Positions 1-6,001 of a stretch of DNA of 14,171 nt are shown here, in pieces. The notes below the pieces were generated by a model that did no database searches, was not told the origin of the DNA, and was given only the letters and a program-made list of their open reading frames with translations. Each line of letters opens with the position of its first letter. Position 1 is the stretch's first letter. Both the position numbers and the translations under genes were made by a program. The stretch lies in assembly GCA_045537065.1 (NCBI GenBank), contig JAZSOT010000045.1:1-14171 (forward strand), given 5' to 3'. The DNA comes from RGIG8709 sp045537065 (GTDB lineage Bacteria > Bacillota > Clostridia > Monoglobales > Monoglobaceae).

Positions 1-390
1 CCCCAAATCCTGATAAACTGTTGTGTTTTTGTAATCTGCAATAAGATTTTCAAGGGACTCGATTGCATCCTTGATATAACCCTCTTTCCACATTACTAAG
101 GCTCTCATTGCTCTTATTCTGTTTTTTACGGGCTTTTTGCCGGGCATCATTGACGCCTCTGCTAAAGTTACTCTTGCATCCTCAAGCTTTCCCTCTCTTA
201 AATAAAGATAGCCGAGGAGCATTTTGTTTCCGATGCTCAGCTTTCCGATTTTCTGTGCTTTTTCAAGCTTTTTAAGTGCTGAGTCTGCATCTCCCTTATT
301 GAAATCATTTCTTGCGGTGTAGCAAACAAAATCCGCCCTTTTTGAAATAAGATAGATAATCACAAGTAATGTTGTTAAAATGTAAAGCAC
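1..390 (-). CDS. Membrane-anchored TPR-repeat protein, 3' end outside window
   Basis: The frame is open from a GTG start at 390 to the window edge: 130 codons with no stop, so the C-terminus is missing. The SD AGGAG lies 7 nt before the GTG, inside the last codons of dusB, whose stop is 2 nt upstream, so translation is probably coupled to dusB. Residues 2-16 form one hydrophobic segment (LYILTTLLVIIYLIS), a likely N-terminal membrane anchor. Helical repeats follow with the TPR pattern, such as GDADSALKKLEKAQKIGK, a second unit around GYLYLREGKLEDARVTLAEA, and a third around WKEGYIKDAIESLENLIADY. TPR domains bind protein partners; no partner or reaction can be inferred here. The alternative start and the product name are uncertain, but the open frame, SD and repeats make a real gene likely. 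Confidence 0.75.
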   Translation of the reverse strand, partial: MLYILTTLLVIIYLISKRADFVCYTARNDFNKGDADSALKKLEKAQKIGKLSIGNKMLLGYLYLREGKLEDARVTLAEASMMPGKKPVKNRIRAMRALVMWKEGYIKDAIESLENLIADYKNTTVYQDLG

Positions 391-392
391 TT

Positions 393-1355
393 CTATTTCT
401 CCTTTTCTATTATTTTTATTATCTCAAGCATTTTATCTTTTGTTTTTGCTTTGAAAATTTCTTCTCTCAGTCTTGCACCGCCACGAATGCCTCTTACATA
501 CCATGCCATATGCTTTCTTGCCTCGGGAATTCCAATTCTTTCCCCTTTAAACTGGCATATAAGCTCTATGTGTTTTCTCATCATTTCGCATCTTTCAATA
601 ACATCAGGCTTTGGAATGATTTTTCCGTTTTCAAGATATTCTCTTATTTCCCTGAAAATCCAAGGATTTCCCTGTGATGCTCTTCCTATCATTATTCCGT
701 CGCAACCTGTTTTTTTAAGCATATCTTCTGCAGACTTCCCGTCCTGAATATCTCCGTTTCCTATGACAGGAATACTCACTGCATCTTTCACCTTTTTTAT
801 AATTTCGAGGTCAGCACACCCTGAATAAAACTGCTTTCTGGTTCTGCCGTGAACGGTTATCAGGGATGCCCCTGCATCTTCTGCAATTTTTGCAACCTCC
901 ACAGCATTTACGCTTTCCTCATCCCAGCCTTTTCGGATTTTAACCGTTACGGGAACGGAAACCGATTTTACAACTGCTCTTATAATCTCCCCTGCAAGGG
1001 CGGGGTTTTTCATAATAGCAGATCCGTCGCTATTATTTACTATTTTGGGGGCGGGACATCCCATATTTATATCAATAATATCCGCTCCTGCATCTTCTGC
1101 TTTGTATGCAATTTCGGAAAGAATTTTTGGTTCATGTCCGAAAAGCTGAACTGCAACAGGCTTTTCCCACTCTGATATATCAAGCATATTTTCTGTTTTT
1201 TTGTTATTATAGGAAAGAGCTTTTCCCGAAACCATTTCTGTAAACATAAGACCGGGGGAAAAAGGCTTCACTAAAGATCTCATAGCCTTGTCGGTTATCC
1301 CTGCCATAGGTGCAAGAAATATATTATTTTCAAGCTTAACATTTCCGATTTTCAT
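393..1355 (-). CDS. dusB: tRNA dihydrouridine synthase, DusB family
   Basis: The product is an FMN enzyme that reduces specific uridines in tRNA to dihydrouridine, using NAD(P)H, in the cytoplasm. At 320 aa it has normal DusB length. The N-terminal motif APMAGITDKAMR (residues 15-26) marks the FMN-binding TIM barrel. MGCPAPK carries the presumed catalytic Cys100, VKIRKGW (about 138-144) supplies the FMN-contacting Lys, and TVHGRTR and GNGDI are further family motifs. I chose the ATG at 1355 because GGAGG lies 10 nt upstream and the protein then begins MKIGNVKLENNIFLAPMAG like its relatives. The frame stays open upstream to about 1505, but that stretch is the promoter and hairpin-array leader and gives a false 50-residue extension. 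The TPR gene follows 2 nt downstream, probably in one transcript. Confidence 0.95.
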   Translation of the reverse strand: MKIGNVKLENNIFLAPMAGITDKAMRSLVKPFSPGLMFTEMVSGKALSYNNKKTENMLDISEWEKPVAVQLFGHEPKILSEIAYKAEDAGADIIDINMGCPAPKIVNNSDGSAIMKNPALAGEIIRAVVKSVSVPVTVKIRKGWDEESVNAVEVAKIAEDAGASLITVHGRTRKQFYSGCADLEIIKKVKDAVSIPVIGNGDIQDGKSAEDMLKKTGCDGIMIGRASQGNPWIFREIREYLENGKIIPKPDVIERCEMMRKHIELICQFKGERIGIPEARKHMAWYVRGIRGGARLREEIFKAKTKDKMLEIIKIIEKEK

Positions 1356-1381
1356 AGCCTTATACTCCTCCTTTTCTTCTC

Positions 1382-1465
1382 GTTGCTGTAAGGCAACATA
1401 TCGAGTCTTTTGACATATCGAGTGCTTTAGCACATATCGAAAATCCCACAAGGGATTTATATCGA
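1382..1465 (-). promoter_or_regulatory. CGATAT-linked hairpin array, copy A, leader of dusB
   Basis: Read on the minus strand, four short hairpins are separated by CGATAT linkers that begin at 1464, 1439, 1420 and 1403 (steps 25, 19, 17). The hairpins in order are AAATCCC-TTGT-GGGATTT, GTGC-TAAA-GCAC, GTC-AAAA-GAC and GTTGC-CTTACA-GCAAC. The array begins about 5 nt after the predicted transcription start and ends 26 nt before the dusB ATG, so it would be wholly transcribed. The 9-bp first hairpin seen in copies B and C is absent. The pattern is seen directly; the regulatory role is inferred. Confidence 0.8.
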
Positions 1466-1476
1466 CAGTTTTAATC

Positions 1477-1505
1477 ATTATAACATTAAAACATTTAATT
1501 GTCAA
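1477..1505 (-). promoter_or_regulatory. Sigma-A promoter of dusB
   Basis: On the minus strand TTGACA (1505-1500) and TATAAT (1482-1477) are separated by exactly 17 bp, a perfect housekeeping consensus. The predicted transcription start is near 1470, giving a leader of about 115 nt that contains array A. It stands back to back with the plus-strand promoter at 1517-1545. Confidence 0.9.
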
Positions 1506-1516
1506 AAATTTTCCCT

Positions 1517-1545
1517 TTGACTTTTTTATTTTTATGTGCTAAAAT
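1517..1545 (+). promoter_or_regulatory. Sigma-A promoter of the small gene at 1744
   Basis: TTGACT (1517-1522) and TAAAAT (1540-1545) are separated by 17 bp. The predicted start is near 1552, which leaves an unusually long leader of about 190 nt before the gene. Confidence 0.65.
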
Positions 1546-1577
1546 AAATTTGCGACATAAATTGAATAATCTAACAT

Positions 1578-1643
1578 AAAAAAGGCAACCATTTAATATG
1601 GTAAAAATGTACGCTCTTTTTCAAATGTATGTTTGCCTTTTTT
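1578..1643 (+). promoter_or_regulatory. Large leader hairpin upstream of the gene at 1744
   Basis: AAAAAAGGCAA (1578-1588) pairs perfectly with TTGCCTTTTTT (1633-1643), an 11-bp stem enclosing 44 nt. The enclosed part holds a smaller CCAT-TTAAT-ATGG hairpin (1589-1601). Because the 3' arm ends in six T residues this could act as a first terminator, but only five of the base pairs include the GC-containing core. I do not recognise a known riboswitch class. Confidence 0.5.
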
Positions 1644-1689
1644 AAATGTATATTCGATTTGTGTCGCAACAGAGAGTTGTACATTTTTC

Positions 1690-1719
1690 GTGTGCAGCTT
1701 CGGTTGCACACTTTTTTTA
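1690..1719 (+). terminator. Intrinsic terminator within the leader (attenuator candidate)
   Basis: GTGTGCAGC (1690-1698) pairs with GTTGCACAC (1703-1711) over nine pairs, including one G-U, closed by a classic C(TTCG)G tetraloop and followed by seven T residues. The gene starts only 32 nt after the stem, so this terminator would stop transcription from the promoter at 1517 unless it is overridden. An upstream segment, GTGTCGCAAC at 1661-1670, can pair with the 3' arm over nine pairs with one bulged C, which would be an antiterminator. Confidence 0.75.
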
Positions 1720-1743
1720 TTTTATTTGAAAGGAGACCATATA

Positions 1744-2082
1744 ATGAAATACGATTATATGATGCAAATTCTTAAAGAGCTTCCAAACACAATGGATGAC
1801 GCAATTAATGATGCCATGCTAATGATAGAAGAGAATGATGAGCTTCAAATTCTATCGGACAAACTGCTTGATGCCGAACAGAAACTTTTGAAATATCTTA
1901 AAAATCAACCTGAGGGACTGGAATTATTTAACGAATACAAAGAACGCTTTGAAAAACATGCGAAAGAAAGTTGCGGGGAAATGTATATTCAGGGACTTTT
2001 TGACCATCACAGAGTTTACGCCAAGCATCAGTTAATTTCAGCAGAGGCTTTAACAATATTACATAAGCGAGGGGAATTTTAA
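1744..2082 (+). CDS. Small helical protein of unknown function
   Basis: The product has 112 aa. I chose the ATG at 1744 because AAAGGAG lies about 9 nt upstream; the frame remains open upstream, but that part is the structured leader. The sequence is acidic and appears almost entirely helical, with a first segment MKYDYMMQILKELPNTMDDA, a charged middle rich in Glu, Leu and Lys (about residues 30-80), and a His/Tyr-rich stretch GLFDHHRVYAKHQ (about 85-97). There is no signal peptide, membrane segment or catalytic motif I can name. Its size and helix pattern faintly resemble small clostridial DUF families such as DUF6809, but I cannot assign it. It stands alone between its own promoter and terminator. 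The attenuator-like leader suggests that expression is conditional. Confidence 0.75.
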   Translation: MKYDYMMQILKELPNTMDDAINDAMLMIEENDELQILSDKLLDAEQKLLKYLKNQPEGLELFNEYKERFEKHAKESCGEMYIQGLFDHHRVYAKHQLISAEALTILHKRGEF

Positions 2083-2097
2083 TCCTCTCGTTTTTTT
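2068..2097 (+). terminator. Intrinsic terminator overlapping the stop codon of the 1744 gene
   Basis: CGAGGGGA (2068-2075) pairs with TCCTCTCG (2083-2090) over eight pairs with one G-U; seven T residues follow. The loop contains the TAA stop (2080-2082), and the T-run ends two bases before the -35 box of the proB promoter. Confidence 0.85.
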
Positions 2098-2099
2098 CT

Positions 2100-2128
2100 T
2101 TGACATTTCCCCTGTTTAATGTTATACT
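2100..2128 (+). promoter_or_regulatory. Sigma-A promoter of proB-tmk
   Basis: TTGACA (2100-2105), a 17-bp spacer and TATACT (2123-2128). The predicted start, G2135, is the first base of the first hairpin of array B. The spacer end and -10 region share TTTAATGTTATA with the dusB promoter, so promoter and array may have spread or evolved together. Confidence 0.88.
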
Positions 2129-2134
2129 TAGTGT

Positions 2135-2241
2135 GATTTCATCTTCGATGAAATCAGCGATATAAATTCCTTACGGGATTTTCGATATGTCCCTTTGGGA
2201 CTTGATATGCCATACGGCTCGATATGTTGCCTTACAGCAAC
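2135..2241 (+). promoter_or_regulatory. CGATAT-linked hairpin array, copy B, leader of proB
   Basis: Five hairpins in order: GATTTCATC-TTC-GATGAAATC (2135-2155), AAATTCC-TTAC-GGGATTT with one G-U pair, GTCCC-TTT-GGGAC, GCC-ATAC-GGC and GTTGC-CTTACA-GCAAC (2226-2241). CGATAT linkers start at 2158, 2183, 2203 (here TGATAT) and 2220, in steps of 25, 20 and 17. The last hairpin is identical to that of copy A. A weak SD (GAGG, 7 nt before the ATG) follows. Stem sequences differ from the other copies while pairing is kept, which argues for selection on structure. Confidence 0.85.
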
Positions 2242-2262
2242 GGGAAGAAACGAGGAAGAAAA

Positions 2263-3045
2263 ATGAGCAAAAAAGATTTTAAGAGAATTGTTGTTAAGGT
2301 TGGAACCTCCTCCCTTACACACGACACAGGAAAGCTTAATTTAAAAAGAATAGAAGGCTTGGTGAGAGTTCTTTCCGACCTTAGAAACAGGGGGCTTGAA
2401 GTTATTCTTGTTTCAAGCGGTGCTGTTGGTGCGGGGGTTGGAAAGCTTAATCTTCCCGAAAAACCATCAGACACAAGAAAAAAACAGGCACTCGCCGCTA
2501 TCGGTCAGGCAAGCCTTGTTTCCACATATGACAGATTTTTTGCAGAATACGGACACCTGACAGCTCAGGTTCTTCTTACAAAATACATACTTGACGAAAA
2601 ACACACCTTTGAAAACGCTAAGGCGGCATTTTCCACTATGTTCAGTTACGGGGTTATTCCCATTGTTAATGAAAACGACGTTATTTCAACCTACGAGCTT
2701 GAATTTGGCGATAACGACACCTTATCCGCTTACGTTGCACTTTTGGTTGAGGCAGACCTTCTTATTATCCTTTCGGACATTGACGGTTTCTACAGCGGAA
2801 ATCCCGAAACAGACAAGGATGCAAAGCTTATCCCCCTTATTGAAGAGATTGACGATAATCTTTTATCCCTTGCGGGTGGTGCAGGCTCAAAGAGAGGCAC
2901 AGGTGGTATGAAAACAAAGCTGAATGCCGCAAAGATGGTTACGGATGCAGGAATTCATATGTTTATCACAAACGGAAAAAATCCTGAAAATATTTATGAC
3001 ATCTTAGAGGGAAAGCAGGTTGGGACACATTTTAAAGGGAGATAA
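2263..3045 (+). CDS. proB: Glutamate 5-kinase without PUA domain
   Basis: The product phosphorylates L-glutamate with ATP to glutamyl 5-phosphate, the first committed step of proline synthesis. It has 260 aa and consists of the amino-acid-kinase fold only: KVGTSSL (12-18), the glycine-rich SSGAVGAG (51-58), NEND (136-139), FGDND-LSA (148-155), SDIDG (171-175) and GTGGM-TK (212-219). The frame stops right after the kinase domain, so the C-terminal PUA domain of the roughly 370-aa enzymes is absent; such short forms are known. I chose the ATG at 2263 for its GAGG at 7 nt and normal N-terminus. An in-frame ATG at 2224 lies within the last array linker and hairpin and is unlikely. tmk follows after 2 nt. 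No proA is next to it, so the rest of the pathway must be elsewhere. Confidence 0.95.
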   Translation: MSKKDFKRIVVKVGTSSLTHDTGKLNLKRIEGLVRVLSDLRNRGLEVILVSSGAVGAGVGKLNLPEKPSDTRKKQALAAIGQASLVSTYDRFFAEYGHLTAQVLLTKYILDEKHTFENAKAAFSTMFSYGVIPIVNENDVISTYELEFGDNDTLSAYVALLVEADLLIILSDIDGFYSGNPETDKDAKLIPLIEEIDDNLLSLAGGAGSKRGTGGMKTKLNAAKMVTDAGIHMFITNGKNPENIYDILEGKQVGTHFKGR

Positions 3046-3047
3046 AA

Positions 3048-3665
3048 ATGGAAAGAGGAAAATTTATTGTTTTTGAGGGCATTGACGGAAGCGGAAAAAG
3101 CACTCAGGCAAAAAAACTGAAAGAATATTTAGAAAGTCAGGGAAAAGAATGCTCATCCACCTTTGAGCCGACCTACGGCCAAATAGGAGACTTTCTTCAC
3201 AAAATTCTGTCGGGCAGTGAAAAAGCAGACCCAAGAGTTATTGCGGCTCTTTTTGCCGCAGACAGGCTTGACCACATTCTAAACTCTGCTAATGGAATTA
3301 AAAAACTCCTTGACGAGGGAAAATATGTTATCTGTGACAGATACTATCTTTCATCATTTGCATATCAGGGGTCGGAAGTACCTCTCCCTTGGGTTATTGA
3401 GCTTAACCGTGAGGCAAGAGCAGAGCTTAAGCCTGACATCACAATTTTAGTTGATATTCCTCCTGAGGTTTCACTTGAGAGAATAAAAAAAGGCAGAGAA
3501 AGCTTTGAAATATATGAAAACCTGCAGAGGCTTACCTCTGTGAGAGAAAATTATCTTGCTCTTTGCGAAAAATTTGGGGATGAAGAAAATATTTTTATAG
3601 CCGACGGAAACAGAGAACCAGATACAATTTTTGAAGACATAAAAAATGCAGTTGCAAAAGTTTAA
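3048..3665 (+). CDS. tmk: Thymidylate kinase
   Basis: The product phosphorylates dTMP to dTDP with ATP, an essential step for DNA precursors. It has 205 aa, the usual length. The Walker A loop is GIDGSGKST (11-19), the DRYYLSSFAYQG segment (about 98-109) contains the conserved DR(Y/F) motif that binds the nucleotide, and ILVDIPPEVSLERI is the typical strand before the lid, which here carries RIKKGR. The start at 3048 has AAAGGGAG ahead of it, overlapping the end of proB; the 2-nt gap to proB implies co-transcription and perhaps coupled translation. It ends at a hairpin that serves as terminator and also holds the SD of the next gene. Confidence 0.95.
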   Translation: MERGKFIVFEGIDGSGKSTQAKKLKEYLESQGKECSSTFEPTYGQIGDFLHKILSGSEKADPRVIAALFAADRLDHILNSANGIKKLLDEGKYVICDRYYLSSFAYQGSEVPLPWVIELNREARAELKPDITILVDIPPEVSLERIKKGRESFEIYENLQRLTSVRENYLALCEKFGDEENIFIADGNREPDTIFEDIKNAVAKV

Positions 3666-3670
3666 TATCA

Positions 3671-3714
3671 CACTCCTTTGGGGCATATGATGTTCCTGAA
3701 GGAGTGATTTTTTT
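3671..3714 (+). terminator. tmk terminator that sequesters the next gene's ribosome binding site
   Basis: CACTCCTT (3671-3678) pairs with AAGGAGTG (3699-3706) over eight Watson-Crick pairs. Further inner pairs (T-G, G-T, G-C, G-C, G-T) extend it to about 13, with a loop CATATGATGT. Seven T residues (3708-3714) follow. The 3' arm contains AAGGAG, the only good SD of the peptidase gene, and the T-run leads directly into its TTG start. Confidence 0.75.
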
Positions 3715-4612
3715 GCCAGAAAATAATTTTTATTCGTACAAGATGATGAAAGAGGATTTTGACTTATTTCTAAAGGTTTTCCCACACACAGAGCGGGAGA
3801 CCATCGGCAAAAGTTTTTGGGGAAGAAATATTGATGTTTTAAAAATCGGCACAGGAGAGAAAAAAATGCTTTTTTGCGGTGCTCACCACGGAATGGAGCA
3901 TCTCACATCAAAGCTTCTTTTAAATTTTGCGTTTCAATATGAAACAGCAATTCAAAATGATTTCAAAATCTTGGGTAAAGATGCAAGAGCCTTGTCCGAA
4001 AACTACACCCTTTACATTCTGCCAATGCTTAACCCTGACGGGGTTGACCTTTCTATTTTTGGCTCTTTAGCCCCTGACATCAAAAACCGAGATTTTCTCG
4101 AAAAGATTAACCCATCGGGGGATTTTTCGGACTGGCAGGCAAACGCAAGGGGCGTTGACCTTAACCACAACTACGATGCCTTATGGGATTTATCAAAAAA
4201 AGCAGAAAAGGAAAACGGAATTTTGGGGGCGGGGAAAACGAGATTTTCGGGGCCGCAGCCTGAGTCCGAGCCGGAAGTCTATGCCCTTTGCCGATTCACC
4301 GAGAGGGAGGATTTCTGTCTTGTTTGTGCTTTTCATTCTCAGGGAAAAGTTATATACCACAGTTTTTTCGGGAAAGAGCCTGAAAAATCAAGGGAGATTT
4401 TAAAAAGGATTGAAGAGGTCTCCTGCTACAGGGGGGATTACACTCAGGGAATTGCATCCTTTGCAGGCTACAAGGATTGGTTTATTGACAAATTTCAAAG
4501 AGTTGGTTTCACCATTGAAATCGGTGAGGGCAAAAACCCCCTCCCCCTTTCTATGCTTAATACTGTTTATGATGAGACTCTTCCTGTCCTTATTTCTCTT
4601 CTCGAAAATTGA
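3713..4612 (+). CDS. M14-family zinc carboxypeptidase, cell-wall peptide type
   Basis: The product is a zinc metallopeptidase of family M14, probably the group cleaving gamma-D-glutamyl-diaminopimelate bonds of peptidoglycan peptides; the exact substrate is inferred. It has 299 aa from the TTG at 3713. Zinc-ligand motifs are AHHGMEH (His59 and Glu62) and AFHSQG (His208); MLNPDG (105-110), the RGVDLNHNYD segment (146-155) and GPQPESEPE (180-188) are family signatures, and FTIEIGEG holds the presumed catalytic Glu269. There is no signal peptide, so it may act on recycled muropeptides in the cytoplasm. I preferred TTG 3713 because AAGGAG lies 8 nt before it; the GTG at 3704 overlaps that SD. Its TGA stop lies within the -35 box of trmFO. 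Confidence 0.85.
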   Translation: MPENNFYSYKMMKEDFDLFLKVFPHTERETIGKSFWGRNIDVLKIGTGEKKMLFCGAHHGMEHLTSKLLLNFAFQYETAIQNDFKILGKDARALSENYTLYILPMLNPDGVDLSIFGSLAPDIKNRDFLEKINPSGDFSDWQANARGVDLNHNYDALWDLSKKAEKENGILGAGKTRFSGPQPESEPEVYALCRFTEREDFCLVCAFHSQGKVIYHSFFGKEPEKSREILKRIEEVSCYRGDYTQGIASFAGYKDWFIDKFQRVGFTIEIGEGKNPLPLSMLNTVYDETLPVLISLLEN

Positions 4613-4637
4613 CAAACCGCCCCATAAAGTGTATAAT
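4609..4637 (+). promoter_or_regulatory. Sigma-A promoter of trmFO
   Basis: Perfect TTGACA (4609-4614), 17-bp spacer, TATAAT (4632-4637). The -35 box overlaps the TGA stop (4610-4612) of the peptidase gene. The leader is short, about 23 nt, and contains only the SD. Confidence 0.92.
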
Positions 4638-4666
4638 GTATAAAAACATTGAGAGGATAATTTACT

Positions 4667-5968
4667 ATGAAGATAAAGATAATCGGGGCAGGGCTTGCAG
4701 GCTGCGAGGCGGCTTGGCAGGCGGCAAATCTTGGTGCTGAGGTTTTGCTTTATGAAATGAAGCCGAAAAAATTCTCCCCTGCTCACAAAAACGAAAATTT
4801 TGCAGAGCTTGTTTGCAGTAATTCCCTCCGTGCAGACGGAGTTTTGAATGCTGTTGGACTTTTAAAAGAGGAAATGAGAAAATTCTCATCTCTTATTATG
4901 GAATGTGCGGACAAAACAAAGGTGCCTGCAGGCGGAGCACTTGCTGTTGACAGAGAAAAGTTTTCCGCACTTGTTACAGAGAAAATAAAATCCCATCCAA
5001 ACATCACTGTTATTTCGGAAGAGGTTTCTAAGATTAATCCTGATGAATACACAGTTATTGCCGCAGGGCCTCTTGCATCCGACAAAATCGCAGAGGAAAT
5101 TGCCCGCCTTACAGGGGATAAATATCTTCACTTCTTTGATGCGGCGGCACCCATTGTCACCTATGAAAGTATTGATATGACAAAGGCATTCAAAGGGGCA
5201 AGATACGGAAAAGGGGGAGATGACTACATCAACTGCCCTATGAACAAGGAAGAATATCTTGCCTTTTACTTTGCACTAAAGGATGCAGAATGTGCCGAAG
5301 TTCACGAAGCCGTTGAAAACCAAAAGGTTTTTGAAGGGTGTATGCCCATTGAGGTTATGGCATCCCGCGGGGAGGAGACTATGCGTTTTGGTCCCCTAAA
5401 GCCTGTGGGGCTTACAAATCCTCACGATAATTCCCGTCCTTATGCGGTTGTTCAGCTTCGTCAGGACAACGAAGAGGGAACACTTTTTAACATTGTTGGT
5501 TTCCAGACTCATCTTAAATTCGGGGAGCAAAAAAGAGTTTTCGGACTTATTCCGGGTCTCAGTGATGCAGAATTTGTCCGCTATGGGGTTATGCACCGAA
5601 ACACCTACATCAACTCGCCAAATCTTCTAGACAACACCTACGCAATGAAAAAATATCCCAAAATTTATTTTGCGGGACAGATAACGGGTGTTGAGGGCTA
5701 CATTGAGTCTGCAAGCTCGGGAATGGTTGCAGGAATTAATATTGCAAGAAAACTTTTCTCGAAAGACCCTCTCATATTCTCAAACAAAACAGCACTGGGG
5801 GCACTTGCAAATTATATTTCGACCGATGTTTTGAGCGGTGATTTTCAACCGATGAATGTTAATTTTGGTATTTTTGAAAGTCTTGGCGAGAGAATAAAAG
5901 ATAAAAAGGAAAAGGCACAAAAGTTTGCAGACAGAAGTTTTGCTGAAATAGAAGAAAAATTGAAATAA
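4667..5968 (+). CDS. trmFO: Folate/FAD-dependent tRNA m5U54 methyltransferase
   Basis: TrmFO uses methylene-tetrahydrofolate and FAD/NAD(P)H to make 5-methyluridine at position 54 of tRNA. The product has 433 aa, normal for the family. The N-terminal dinucleotide-binding motif is GAGLAGCEAAW (7-17); LVCSNSLRAD (48-57) holds the conserved Cys50 and FEGCMPIEVMASRG holds Cys225, matching the two functional cysteines known from B. subtilis TrmFO. The C-terminal FAD-binding part has GQITGVEGYIESASSG. The ATG at 4667 has GAGAGG 10 nt upstream and its own consensus promoter. It is transcribed towards dapB, with a shared terminator between them. In many Firmicutes trmFO lies near topA or xerC; neither is present here. 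Confidence 0.97.
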   Translation: MKIKIIGAGLAGCEAAWQAANLGAEVLLYEMKPKKFSPAHKNENFAELVCSNSLRADGVLNAVGLLKEEMRKFSSLIMECADKTKVPAGGALAVDREKFSALVTEKIKSHPNITVISEEVSKINPDEYTVIAAGPLASDKIAEEIARLTGDKYLHFFDAAAPIVTYESIDMTKAFKGARYGKGGDDYINCPMNKEEYLAFYFALKDAECAEVHEAVENQKVFEGCMPIEVMASRGEETMRFGPLKPVGLTNPHDNSRPYAVVQLRQDNEEGTLFNIVGFQTHLKFGEQKRVFGLIPGLSDAEFVRYGVMHRNTYINSPNLLDNTYAMKKYPKIYFAGQITGVEGYIESASSGMVAGINIARKLFSKDPLIFSNKTALGALANYISTDVLSGDFQPMNVNFGIFESLGERIKDKKEKAQKFADRSFAEIEEKLK

Positions 5969-5996
5969 AAAAAGGTAGGTTAAAACCTACCTTTTT
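5969..5996. terminator. Bidirectional terminator between trmFO and dapB
   Basis: A perfect 12-bp stem, AAAAAGGTAGGT (5969-5980) with ACCTACCTTTTT (5985-5996), loop TAAA. It has a T-run at the 3' side on both strands, so it serves convergent trmFO (plus) and dapB (minus). It directly abuts the trmFO stop and lies 5 nt from the dapB stop. Confidence 0.93.
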
Positions 5997-6001
5997 ATGT
6001 T

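Noticed and set aside
1382..1465. CRISPR array
   Set aside because: The constant unit is only 6-7 nt, the intervening parts are self-complementary and 10-19 nt long, and no cas genes are present.
393..1505. 370-aa version of DusB
   Set aside because: The extra N-terminal part is encoded by the promoter and hairpin array; the start at 1355 has the proper SD and family-like N-terminus.
2135..2262. T-box leader for proB
   Set aside because: There is no T-box sequence (TGG-x-ACC-like) and no terminator in the leader; the repeating hairpins explain the region.
3704..3712. GTG start for the M14 peptidase
   Set aside because: The GTG overlaps the only SD (AAGGAG); the TTG at 3713 has correct spacing.
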